A stretch of DNA of 14,680 nucleotides, taken from JAAYLC01 sp035654795. Its GTDB lineage: Bacteria > Bacteroidota > Bacteroidia > Flavobacteriales > Flavobacteriaceae. The notes below the pieces were generated by a model that saw only the letters and a program-made list of their open reading frames with translations, searched no databases and was not told the DNA's origin. The stretch lies in NCBI GenBank assembly GCA_035654795.1, contig DASRWC010000010.1:1-14680 (forward strand). Reading direction: 5' to 3'. A program made the translations under genes and the position numbers. Positions 6,912 through 14,632 of the stretch are shown here, in pieces (within the stretch, counting starts at the first letter, position 1; each line of letters starts with the position of its first letter).

Positions 6912-8076
6912 AATTTGAACTTTTAATGAAATTGAGAAAAGGTTCTATATATGTTTCTGCATTGAAGATAGTTTTAGCCTTCTTTTGCGCACATTCTCCC
7001 ATTTTTTTTGCGGCATCCGGATCTCTTTGGACTTGAATTAAATTAGAAGCGATATTCTTAATATCCCCAGGCTCAGACAATAAAACATCTTCTCCATGTT
7101 TAACATATAGAGGGATTTCGCCTGCGCTAGTAACCACAACTGGTGTTCCTGATAACATGTACTCACCTAATTTTGTAGGGAATCCTCCTGAATTAAAATG
7201 CTGCGGAGTAGTCATAAGACAAGAAGCATCCAACAAATATTGTGGAATATCTGAATTATTTACCATTCCAGTTATTATTACTTTCTGATCTAAATTATTT
7301 ACCCGGATATAATCCTTTATCTCATGCCGATCTTCAAGATAATTAAAATCTCCTATCAGTTGTAACAACCAAGGCGATGTAGGCTGCATCTCGAGATATT
7401 TATGGTAAGCCTTAACACTATCAAAAACTCCATCTCGATTATGGCGACCAAAAAGGACAGCAATATACGGATCCTTTACTTTTTTTTTACTTCTAGACCC
7501 AAATCTTTCAGGATCTATAGTCATGGGTAGAAGAAAAATTCTTCTATTGACCTTTCTATAAAATTTTTCAAGTTCTTGAGAGATGACAACAATTCCATCA
7601 AACAATTTGTATTCAAACAAGAGTATTTTTGACCAAAAATTCTCGCTCTTGCTAAAGGAAGAAGGGAATTCTGTTTTATCTAAAATGAAAGGATTTTTTC
7701 TTATTCTTGAAAAGAACCAGAAGCAAAGGTTAGACAGAAGCTGTGTGTGGTATGACAAAACAATATGAATTTTATCTTTTCTCAATAAAATCATTGTTTT
7801 CCCGATACCGTAGAGATAATAAAAGACTTTGATCAACAGAGTTGGGTTCTGGGAAGACCAAGTAATCTTTGTTACATACTCATATTGCACTCCCTCATAC
7901 ACACCTTTCTTCTCATTATTGACTGCTGCATCATTAGTTGGAGCAATTAAATAAACCTTTACAAAATATCCTGATCTTACCAAAGCTCTACAGTAACTAT
8001 GAATCCTAAGAGTGGACACATTCCCTTGGGGATAAGGACCTAAGAAAATTAGACCAATTTTAATTCTATTTTCCAT
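6904..8076 (-). CDS. Glycosyltransferase family 4 (GFPTKLGEY subtype)
   Basis: A 390-residue GT-B glycosyltransferase starting MENRIKIGLIFLGPYPQGN, where the glycine-rich N-terminal loop is typical of the acceptor domain. The donor domain includes YIAVLFGRHNRDG (204-216), LIGDFN (240-245), VIITGMV (266-272) and GGFPTKLGEYMLSGTPVV (297-314). The second Glu of the EX7E motif is present (E305), while the first position is Gly297, as in the GFPTK-type subfamily. A long Lys run at K206-K209 region is encoded by an A9 stretch (7480-7488 on the + strand as T). Its ATG overlaps the TAA of the upstream GT2 gene by one base (TAATG), and its end overlaps the next gene by 8 bp. Sugar specificity is unknown. 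A single polysaccharide repeat-unit linkage is the expected job. Confidence 0.88.
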   Translation of the reverse strand: MENRIKIGLIFLGPYPQGNVSTLRIHSYCRALVRSGYFVKVYLIAPTNDAAVNNEKKGVYEGVQYEYVTKITWSSQNPTLLIKVFYYLYGIGKTMILLRKDKIHIVLSYHTQLLSNLCFWFFSRIRKNPFILDKTEFPSSFSKSENFWSKILLFEYKLFDGIVVISQELEKFYRKVNRRIFLLPMTIDPERFGSRSKKKVKDPYIAVLFGRHNRDGVFDSVKAYHKYLEMQPTSPWLLQLIGDFNYLEDRHEIKDYIRVNNLDQKVIITGMVNNSDIPQYLLDASCLMTTPQHFNSGGFPTKLGEYMLSGTPVVVTSAGEIPLYVKHGEDVLLSEPGDIKNIASNLIQVQRDPDAAKKMGECAQKKAKTIFNAETYIEPFLNFIKSSNFE

Positions 8077-8978
8077 TATTGTAGAAGGATATTTCTTAAA
8101 AATCTAAAATATGTTATCGGGAATCTTTTCAATAAATGGAAGTTAACTTTTATTTTTCTATAAACACTATAAAAAAAACCTACTTTCTGAGTTAATCTGC
8201 AATACAAAAGATGCCTATGAATTAACAATAAACGTAATATATCAGGATTGTTTGACTGTTTATATCTTTGTAGAGCCCGTTGCCCAATAGTATAGTTATA
8301 TTTATTTTTTTGTTCCGGAATTACAGTAGTAAGCTGGTTACCGGAGTGATTTATTCGGTACACAGAACCAAAAATATCCACAAACGCGCCTCGGCAGACT
8401 TCCGAAATCCTCATCCACATATCGCTGTCTTGTCCATTCGTTAATTGGATACAGAACCGTCCGGCTTTCTCTATAACTTCTCTTCTTACCAAGATAACAT
8501 TTGTATTGATAACATTCGCTCGATAGAGAACATGATATTCCTTATCCAATCTGGATAATCTATTTCTAGTCCAATTAGTAATTAATTTTCTCTCTCCCTC
8601 AATTGTTTCCTTCTTGGCCCTACAAAAGGCATATCCTAATTCAGGATGGTTATTTAAAAAATTAACCATTGAAGCCAAATACTCATCTAAATAGTAATCA
8701 TCTGAATCTAAAAATGCAACAAACTCATGTTTAGCAACATCTAATCCTCTATTTCTAGCAGCTGCAGCACCACTTGCCATATGTGGTTCTTTTTCAATGA
8801 GCTTTATTTTGGATCCGAAAAATCTTAGGACTTCGAGGGTGCCATCTGTTGAGCCATCATCACAAACTATGACCTCCAACGGATATATAAATTCCTGATT
8901 CAATATGCTCTCTATACAGGGAATTATGGTTTCTCTTCTATTTAAACAAGGAACAATTACACTAACACCAGAGGCCAT
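8076..8978 (-). CDS. Glycosyltransferase family 2 (GT-A fold)
   Basis: A GT2 enzyme of 300 residues from the ATG at 8978. The fold begins at once with VSVIVPCLNRRET (5-17), then CDDGSTD (39-45) and the metal-binding DSDD (91-94), and later NGQDSDMW (181-188), the usual catalytic ED/QDSD region. A reading with a TTG start at 9032 would add 18 residues, but they are not part of the GT2 fold and would overlap wzy by 44 bp. The ATG leaves a 10 bp gap like other junctions here, so I prefer it. The C-terminal basic tail (about 255-300, KVGFFYSVYRKIK and RFPITYFRFLRN) may attach to the inner face of the membrane. It lies next to wzy, consistent with adding one sugar of the repeat unit. Donor unknown. 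Confidence 0.92.
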   Translation of the reverse strand: MASGVSVIVPCLNRRETIIPCIESILNQEFIYPLEVIVCDDGSTDGTLEVLRFFGSKIKLIEKEPHMASGAAAARNRGLDVAKHEFVAFLDSDDYYLDEYLASMVNFLNNHPELGYAFCRAKKETIEGERKLITNWTRNRLSRLDKEYHVLYRANVINTNVILVRREVIEKAGRFCIQLTNGQDSDMWMRISEVCRGAFVDIFGSVYRINHSGNQLTTVIPEQKNKYNYTIGQRALQRYKQSNNPDILRLLLIHRHLLYCRLTQKVGFFYSVYRKIKVNFHLLKRFPITYFRFLRNILLQ

Positions 8979-8988
8979 AGGAAAGAAA

Positions 8989-10203
8989 TTACTGAGCGAC
9001 AAATTTGAACAATCCTGGTTGTTTCCTAACAATCTGAGCTTCGGTCATAGCCCAAATTATTAACAAAAACGCGAAATACGTGGGGTAAAGAATTAAATGA
9101 CTTACTAACGTCATAACGACAAAAATAATGAAGGCCGAATAATTTGCACCTCGATAACTTTTCTCAATGTATTTTGACATTTTTGTTGTTTGAAACAATC
9201 TCCAAGAAATAATTAAAAATATTACCAACCCAATGATCCCATAATCATAAACGACTTCCAGAAAGTCATTGTGAGCAGAAAAGTAATTGAAGTGGTGATG
9301 ATTGCCTTGAATTCGATCGAGTCGAACAGAATTATGTCCCGAGCCGAAGACCATCTTAAAGTTAGATTTATCAAAGTAAGAATCTATAACTCGCTCATAA
9401 ATTGGAAGTCTCCCCGAACCCTCATCCTTTTCCAGTGATGCAAATCTTCTCGTAATTTTACCTCCGGTATATTCATCAATATTCTGAAAAAATAAAGATG
9501 AAATTAAGATAACTCCTATGCTTACGCCTATAACACGGAAAAAAGCATTTTTCTTATGTTTCATAAAGTCATAATAGAACATTACAATTAAAATTATGGA
9601 ACCAAAAATAATCACAGATCGTTTTAAGGAGAGCAAAATAGCCAAGTATCCAATAAAAAATAACAGGTACTTGAATTTCTTTTTAATTATAAAAAAAGCA
9701 AAAGGAAGAAGCAGAGCAATGTAGAAAACAGAATTCAAAGAATTAAATGAATTTGAATTGGTCCCTATAGGTTTTGATAGGAGGTGGGTAAAATATTTAT
9801 AAATAAATACGCCAAAAATTACTAACATCACTCGTAAAACCCAATTGTTATATTTTTCACCTCCGAAATAACTATTTGTATAAAACAATAGAAACATTAA
9901 AGGAGCCCATAGGGTCTCTCTTAGGTCAATAATAAGATTAGCGGGATTTAAGAAAACATTCAACAACATATAAAAAAACCACAAAATAAAAATTTTGCCC
10001 AGCGAGGTCATTTTTAAATGCCTTAGATTTACTAAAAGTGTCCATATTGCTAGTATTTCTAGAACAATTTGGGTAAAGAAAGCGACATAGGACAATATAG
10101 ACATTGATCCTATTGCGGTCTCACCATCAAGAAAAATATGAAAGCTGGAAAGACTCCAAATCAAAAGAAAAAATAAAGACAAAAAACGTAAGATTTTAGC
10201 CAT
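8989..10203 (-). CDS. wzy: O-antigen/capsule polymerase Wzy (Wzy_C/O-antigen ligase family)
   Basis: A polytopic inner-membrane protein of about 404 residues with roughly ten to twelve hydrophobic segments (for example 8-26, 37-60, 71-90, 97-112, 122-142, 158-178, 179-192, 196-212, 225-240, 322-338, 360-380 and 382-396). Between the last membrane groups is a long periplasmic loop (about 240-320) holding the family landmarks SGRLPIYE (274-281), GSGHNS (288-293) and AHNDFLEVVYDYGIIG (311-326). The H-N-x-x-L-x(6-7)-G-x-x-G pattern is that of the Wzy_C/WaaL superfamily. In a Wzx-containing locus it is more likely the polymerase than the ligase. The start can be GTG 10206 or ATG 10203, both inside the end of the pyruvyl transferase gene (GTGATGGCTAA). 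I chose the ATG. Very AT-rich. Confidence 0.88.
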   Translation of the reverse strand: MAKILRFLSLFFLLIWSLSSFHIFLDGETAIGSMSILSYVAFFTQIVLEILAIWTLLVNLRHLKMTSLGKIFILWFFYMLLNVFLNPANLIIDLRETLWAPLMFLLFYTNSYFGGEKYNNWVLRVMLVIFGVFIYKYFTHLLSKPIGTNSNSFNSLNSVFYIALLLPFAFFIIKKKFKYLLFFIGYLAILLSLKRSVIIFGSIILIVMFYYDFMKHKKNAFFRVIGVSIGVILISSLFFQNIDEYTGGKITRRFASLEKDEGSGRLPIYERVIDSYFDKSNFKMVFGSGHNSVRLDRIQGNHHHFNYFSAHNDFLEVVYDYGIIGLVIFLIISWRLFQTTKMSKYIEKSYRGANYSAFIIFVVMTLVSHLILYPTYFAFLLIIWAMTEAQIVRKQPGLFKFVAQ

Positions 10204-11299
10204 CACTTAATTTTTCCAAAAATTGTTTCGACCTCTTTATCCATTCTTCCAATATCTCATTCCTCTTTACACATTGAAAGATGGCATCCCCTTTGCGTAT
10301 GTCAAGTTTAGTGACTAATAAATCATCACGTCCAACTACAGTCAAAAAAGTTTTAATTCTACTTCCCACCTCTTCCAGTGCGATAAAAGTAAGAAGGGGA
10401 ATTTCTAGTATAAAAGAGAAGGCAACCCCATGAAAAGAATCTGTAACTACTCCCTTAGAAAAACGAATTAAACTCAAAAACTCTTCAACGCCGGCCGACT
10501 CAATAAAAACATCTACATCCTTATACTCCCTCCGTAGTCGTGCAATGGGATCGTTTGAAAGCAAGACAATTTTCTCATGCTTCTTATTCAGCTTTGCAAT
10601 GTCTATTAGAGGTTTTTTTCCATTTAGATCATAAACAAAAATATAATCATCGGAAATCATTCGTTCGGCTGAGTAGCTTTCCCATTCTGCTGTAGATAAA
10701 AGAAAAACAGGATCAACAACATGTTTAACTTCCAGGGTAGTCAAAGATTGTAGAAAACTTGTGCCGTCTGGCTCTCGACAAGAAATGAGATCAAAATCCT
10801 TTATGTATTTTTTTATTGTTTTTTCAAGTTCCCTCGAAAAAATATTAGTTCCAAAACTAGGTGCATAAGCAACTTTTCTTTGATGAGATGCTTTGATGAA
10901 AGGCTGAAAATATGGCAATCGTACTTTTCCATCTTTGAGATTGAAAACCTGGTCACTGCCTGTTAATACAATTTCGTACTCATAAACAATCTCGCCTCCT
11001 TCTAAAAAAAGATCGCTTTCATTAAGGTAAGTTTGTCTGAAAGTTTTGAACTTCTTTTTTTTTGAAATATATTTAAAAATAAATACTGACTTAATTAAGT
11101 AGTAAAGCAGGTTCTTTAACGATTGCGGTTTTTGATAAAAATCATATTTCGCCATATGTTGAGGTGGGCAATAATTAATAATCTCAACATCGTGACCTTG
11201 ATTTTGAAGATATTTATAAAGAGCGAATGTTTGAAGAAGCGCTCCATAATTCAATGGGAAGTGAAAAGTAATGACCCCGATTTTCTTTTTTAAGTCCAT
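10196..11299 (-). CDS. Polysaccharide pyruvyl transferase family protein
   Basis: A 367-residue member of the polysaccharide pyruvyl transferase family (CsaB/WcaK/ExoV type), which transfers pyruvate from phosphoenolpyruvate to form a ketal on a glycan, or in some members has another role. The opening IGVITFHFPLNYGALLQTFA (7-26) has the NYGA loop. It is followed by TGSDQVFN (113-120), SCREPDG (173-179), DPVFLL (196-201) and TDSFHG (286-291), the family's characteristic motifs. TDSFHG carries the His expected at the active site. It overlaps the nitroreductase gene by 10 bp (ATGGACTTAA) and wzy by 8 bp. A 9-A run (11055-11063, T on the + strand) encodes the lysines near residue 80. A negatively charged pyruvate ketal on the repeat unit is the inference. 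Which sugar carries it is unknown. Confidence 0.87.
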   Translation of the reverse strand: MDLKKKIGVITFHFPLNYGALLQTFALYKYLQNQGHDVEIINYCPPQHMAKYDFYQKPQSLKNLLYYLIKSVFIFKYISKKKKFKTFRQTYLNESDLFLEGGEIVYEYEIVLTGSDQVFNLKDGKVRLPYFQPFIKASHQRKVAYAPSFGTNIFSRELEKTIKKYIKDFDLISCREPDGTSFLQSLTTLEVKHVVDPVFLLSTAEWESYSAERMISDDYIFVYDLNGKKPLIDIAKLNKKHEKIVLLSNDPIARLRREYKDVDVFIESAGVEEFLSLIRFSKGVVTDSFHGVAFSFILEIPLLTFIALEEVGSRIKTFLTVVGRDDLLVTKLDIRKGDAIFQCVKRNEILEEWIKRSKQFLEKLSDG

Positions 11300-12300
11300 T
11301 TATTAGTTTGTTCAAAATTGAATCTTTTAGATATAGGTGTTTTGAAGGTATCAGTCGGCTCCCCGTATATTATAATGGATATCATAACCTCCGAATCAGG
11401 AATTCCACATAACTCTCTCAATCTTTTATCTTTTTCCGGTGTACCAGAACAATTCAATATACAAGCTCCAAGTTGATAATAATGGAACGAGTACAATAAG
11501 TTCATCGCATACATTCCACCATCAATAAAGGCTTGATTTCTCTCTTGGATGTGATTGTAAGGATATAAACTGGCAGCTATAACTATCAAGTTATGAACAA
11601 GATGCCCAAAACCTCTATTCCCTCCTTGAAGCTCTAATATTTTGCTTATTTTATCAATGTTGGTAAAATTGTAGGTTCTCCAGGGTTGACGATTACAGGA
11701 AGATGGCGTGGTCGCTGCCAAAGATAAAACTTGAGTCACTTTTTCCAACGGAACAACAACACTTTTCAAGCTTCTTAAGCTACGTCTGCTCTTCGAGAAT
11801 TCAAAGAAGTTTGAATTGGAATATGCAAAATAGTCGCTCCTGTTTGAACTTACCTGACTTGTACTAGGAAAAGAACGATCAGAAAGAATTCCAAACAGAT
11901 TCTTTATAGCTTTATCAGTTGAGCTATCTAATTTGTAGCCATTAGAAAGATGAAAGTCCACATATTCTTTTATTACCCCTAAAGAATGTTGAATTTGCGT
12001 ATCTTCTTGACTATATTCCTTAATGTAATCAATAATATTCCGACACAAATCTATAATTTTTTTCTGCCCAAAGCCAACCCTCGGCTCCGGCATAGTTAAT
12101 CCTTTCTCAACGGAATGATATTCGAGAATAATCCTACTCAGCAGTTGCTCTCTCTGAGGAAACCGATTATTTGACACAGAATGCCTCAAATGTCTCCTAT
12201 AATCATAGTTGTAAGATTTTTTTAAATCTCTTCTCAAACACAATTCTCGAAAATATTCTAACAAAAAAACCGGAAATATTCGTTTCAACAGACTCTTCAT
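11290..12300 (-). CDS. Nitroreductase-fold protein with N-terminal extension, in a polysaccharide operon
   Basis: A 336-residue protein. The C-terminal half is an FMN-dependent nitroreductase domain: SRRSLRS (171-177) is the phosphate-binding start, TPSSCNRQPWR (198-208) the usual PSxxNxQPW flavin motif, and GGMYAMNLLYSFHYYQLGACILN (from 251) the helix leading to the LGAC-LN segment (277-283). The N-terminal ~150 residues are mostly helical and charged, and include EYHSVEKGLTMPEP (60-73) and VGFG, a block I do not connect to a known function. Typical nitroreductases are about 180-220 residues, so the extension is real. Wzx lies 6 bp upstream and the pyruvyl transferase overlaps it by 10 bp. 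Such genes recur beside pyruvyl transferases in polysaccharide loci (my recollection), but the substrate is unknown. Oxidation or reduction of a sugar or of a lipid-linked intermediate would be a guess. Confidence 0.83.
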   Translation of the reverse strand: MKSLLKRIFPVFLLEYFRELCLRRDLKKSYNYDYRRHLRHSVSNNRFPQREQLLSRIILEYHSVEKGLTMPEPRVGFGQKKIIDLCRNIIDYIKEYSQEDTQIQHSLGVIKEYVDFHLSNGYKLDSSTDKAIKNLFGILSDRSFPSTSQVSSNRSDYFAYSNSNFFEFSKSRRSLRSLKSVVVPLEKVTQVLSLAATTPSSCNRQPWRTYNFTNIDKISKILELQGGNRGFGHLVHNLIVIAASLYPYNHIQERNQAFIDGGMYAMNLLYSFHYYQLGACILNCSGTPEKDKRLRELCGIPDSEVMISIIIYGEPTDTFKTPISKRFNFEQTNKWT

Positions 12301-12306
12301 AGATTT

Positions 12307-13602
12307 TTAGATCAAAATCCTTAACCGTTTAGAAAGTACGACAAGCATCACATTACCCAAAAAATAAATTATAAAACTACCGACAACAGCCCAAGCGGCA
12401 CCGAGTGCTCCCCAGTGCTTTATAAAATAAATGAAAAGAATGATACAAACAATACTTCCTCCTATCTTATTTAGCAATGTAATCTTCGTAAGTCCTAAGG
12501 CAATAGTTACTTGTGAGAATGAATGATAGATCATACTCGTAATTGCCGATAAAGAAAGAATGATAGCAAATGGAGTAGAAGCTTCATATCTTTTAGCGGT
12601 TAAAACACTTACGAGCCATGGAGCAGAAAATATAAATACAGTGATTATAGTTGTCAATAAACCTATTTTAATAACAATGACTTTAAAGCATTTACGGTAA
12701 TCTTTGTCAACCACACTTTTAAATATATCCGGTTGAAAAGTGTTGTCTATAGAGGTTGAGAAAACTGTCAGAAAGCCGGCAATTTGGACACCTACAACGT
12801 AAAAACCAAGTTCCTGCACTGTTCCAAAACGCTCCAGTATTATTTTGTCAAAACCACTCGAGAAAAAGGAAAGCATCGCTGCCAAAACTAATGGGAGAGA
12901 AAATATTAACGCATTTCTGAGAATTTTTTTGTCATACTTCCTAGAGAGAAACTCTTTGTTTTTAAGAATACAGTAAACAAACACTATCAAGTTTCCTATG
13001 AATATCGCTAGTAGCTTTCCAAAGGCCCCTTTCTTGTAAATTATAACCAAAAATATCGTCAAAATGATGGATAAAATCCCGTGAGCTAAGGATAACCCGA
13101 AAAAGGCAACACTTCTTCTTTCCATTCTATATTCTGCGAGCATAAGCGAAAAGACTCCAAGCAATGGCATACTCATTATTGACAGAACTCCATAGGGGAA
13201 AAATTTTATTTCCGACCCCTCATTGATATAAAAATGATAGAGAAACAGGATGCCTACTATGACAATAGACATCGCAATAGAAAAATAAATTAAAATTTGA
13301 AATAGCGATGCTTTTAAATGAATTCTATCGTCAGGTTCTAGCTCGAAAAATTTCTTAGTGTAATAATGTATTAGATAAAAGTTAATCAAAGGCATAAACA
13401 ATGGATTGAAAGCAGTGTAATAACCCACGATCGCATAATCATCTGGAGACATATTTAGCGCAACAAGAGGATTCACAGCAATGGAAATCACCATCGGGAT
13501 GATAGATCCTCCTAAATATATAAATAAATGAAAAGCTTTTTCACGATTAGCCTTAATGAACTTTCGCATTATGTAACCGCATTTCCTTCGACCTCCATCC
13601 AT
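12307..13602 (-). CDS. wzx: Polysaccharide flippase Wzx
   Basis: A membrane protein of 431 residues from the ATG at 13602, with about 12-13 hydrophobic segments (for example 27-50, 58-80, 99-122, 136-155, 165-190, 194-213, 231-250, 265-283, 310-330, 355-370, 371-392 and 398-422). ALIFSLPLVLAAMLSF followed by SSGFDKIIL (231-255) is the recognisable Wzx/MATE-like repeat-half start. It would flip undecaprenyl-linked repeat units across the inner membrane for Wzy. The first 11 residues (MDGGRRKCGYI) look unlike a flippase N-terminus. An ATG at 13569 (MRKFIKANREKAF) would give 420 residues and a normal positively charged start before the first helix, and may be the true one. The upstream start overlaps the epimerase stop (TAATG). 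Strong AT-richness sets in at this gene. Confidence 0.9.
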   Translation of the reverse strand: MDGGRRKCGYIMRKFIKANREKAFHLFIYLGGSIIPMVISIAVNPLVALNMSPDDYAIVGYYTAFNPLFMPLINFYLIHYYTKKFFELEPDDRIHLKASLFQILIYFSIAMSIVIVGILFLYHFYINEGSEIKFFPYGVLSIMSMPLLGVFSLMLAEYRMERRSVAFFGLSLAHGILSIILTIFLVIIYKKGAFGKLLAIFIGNLIVFVYCILKNKEFLSRKYDKKILRNALIFSLPLVLAAMLSFFSSGFDKIILERFGTVQELGFYVVGVQIAGFLTVFSTSIDNTFQPDIFKSVVDKDYRKCFKVIVIKIGLLTTIITVFIFSAPWLVSVLTAKRYEASTPFAIILSLSAITSMIYHSFSQVTIALGLTKITLLNKIGGSIVCIILFIYFIKHWGALGAAWAVVGSFIIYFLGNVMLVVLSKRLRILI

Positions 13603-14630
13603 TATACAAAACTACTCTCCCACCACCCCACAAACCTCTCAACCCCCTCTTCCACAGAAGTCCTACTTACATACCCCAATGCCTGCAAGGCAGAAGTATC
13701 GGCCCAAGTTCTGGGAACATCGCCGGGTTGCATGTCCATCATGATTTTTTGGGCGGTTTTGCCGAGTTTCTTTTCTAAAGTTTCTATAAAATCCATTAAG
13801 GATACCGGACTTCCGTTTCCGATGTTGAACAACTGATAAAACGGCTGTTCTTTTTCGGCAGTGGGTGGATTGTTCAGGGTGATTAAAATGCCTTGAACAA
13901 TGTCGTCTATATAGGTAAAATCGCGGCTCATGTCGCCGTGATTGAATACTTTAATGGGCTGGTCTTCCGAAATGGCTTTCGCAAAAAGCATGGGAGCCAT
14001 ATCCGGCCGGCCCCAAGGCCCGTAAACGGTAAAAAAGCGAAGACCGGTTGTCGGGATCTTGTAAAGGTGGCTGTAGGTATAAGCCATCAGTTCGTTGCTC
14101 TTTTTGGTCGCGGCATAAAGACTTATCGGATGATCTACGCGATCTTCTTCCGAAAAAGGGACTTTCGCATTTTCTCCGTAAACCGATGAGCTGGATGCAT
14201 AAACGAGATGTTCTACCGGATTATGACGGCAGCCTTCCAAAATGGTAAGGAATCCGACAATATTGCTGTCTATATAGGTTTCCGGATTTTCAATGCTGTA
14301 GCGCACGCCCGCTTGAGCTCCGAGATGAATGACCGAATCAAATTTTTCCGCTTTAAAAAGTTTGGGCATTTCATCGCGGTCTTCGAGATTCATTCTCACA
14401 AATCGCAATGCCGGATATTTATCTGAAACGGTCGGTGTGTTCCAAAGTTCGGCAGCAGCACGTTCGATTCCAAGTTCGGCCAAGCGCGCATATTTCAGAT
14501 TGACATCATAATAAGCGTTGATATTGTCTAGACCCAGAACTTTATGCCCGGCTTCTGCGAGTTTTTTGGATACATAAAACCCAATAAATCCTGCCGCTCC
14601 TGTAACTAATATTTTTTTTTGCACCTCCAC
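13602..14630 (-). CDS. UDP-glucuronate 4-epimerase (extended SDR)
   Basis: A 342-residue NAD-dependent extended SDR. It has GAAGFIG (11-17), LDNINAYYDVNLK (34-46), HLGAQAGVRYS (102-112), SSSSVYG (146-152), the catalytic Y172/K176 in YAATK, and FFTVYGPWGRPDMA (199-212). The NxYYDxxLK and AQAGVRYS signatures belong to UDP-GlcA 4-epimerases, which form UDP-GalA, rather than to GalE, and the ugd end 2 bp upstream supports that. The start is GTG: codons 1 and 3 are both GTG (14630 and 14624). The GC content is visibly higher (about 45-58% in several 60-base lines) than in wzx and the following genes, and fits the backbone rather than the serotype-specific part. An A9 run at codons 4-7 follows the start. 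In-frame reading is intact. Confidence 0.92.
   Translation of the reverse strand: MEVQKKILVTGAAGFIGFYVSKKLAEAGHKVLGLDNINAYYDVNLKYARLAELGIERAAAELWNTPTVSDKYPALRFVRMNLEDRDEMPKLFKAEKFDSVIHLGAQAGVRYSIENPETYIDSNIVGFLTILEGCRHNPVEHLVYASSSSVYGENAKVPFSEEDRVDHPISLYAATKKSNELMAYTYSHLYKIPTTGLRFFTVYGPWGRPDMAPMLFAKAISEDQPIKVFNHGDMSRDFTYIDDIVQGILITLNNPPTAEKEQPFYQLFNIGNGSPVSLMDFIETLEKKLGKTAQKIMMDMQPGDVPRTWADTSALQALGYVSRTSVEEGVERFVGWWESSFV
14612..14620 (-). repeat. A9 tract just after the start of the epimerase gene
   Basis: Nine T on the + strand, read as A9 on the coding strand across codons 4-7 (CAA AAA AAA A..) of the UDP-glucuronate epimerase. Runs of this length are slippage-prone. Because it sits four codons after the start, a one-base change would destroy the protein unless another start was used. 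Other A9 runs occur inside AT-rich genes here (7480-7488 and 11055-11063), so this may be compositional. Confidence 0.85.
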
Positions 14631-14632
14631 GT

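Noticed and set aside
7480..7488. T9 (A9 coding) in the GT4 gene, and a similar run at 11055-11063, as phase-variation tracts
   Set aside because: They encode lysine runs in AT-rich genes, where A9 is expected by composition. Much weaker evidence than the G8 tract.
8979..9032. Eighteen extra N-terminal residues for the GT2 gene from a TTG start at 9032
   Set aside because: TTG start, 44 bp overlap with wzy, and the GT2 fold begins directly after the Met at 8978. The shorter start is more consistent.
13528..14189. + strand open frames of about 100 codons across the wzx start and the epimerase gene
   Set aside because: They are antisense to well-supported genes and their translations resemble no protein family. 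The GC-rich epimerase gene simply has few stops on the opposite strand.
14624..14628. GGAGG as a Shine-Dalgarno for the epimerase
   Set aside because: It falls inside codons 1-3. The only codon at a workable distance behind it is ATA, and no other usable start follows before the conserved KILVTG, so it is probably coincidental.
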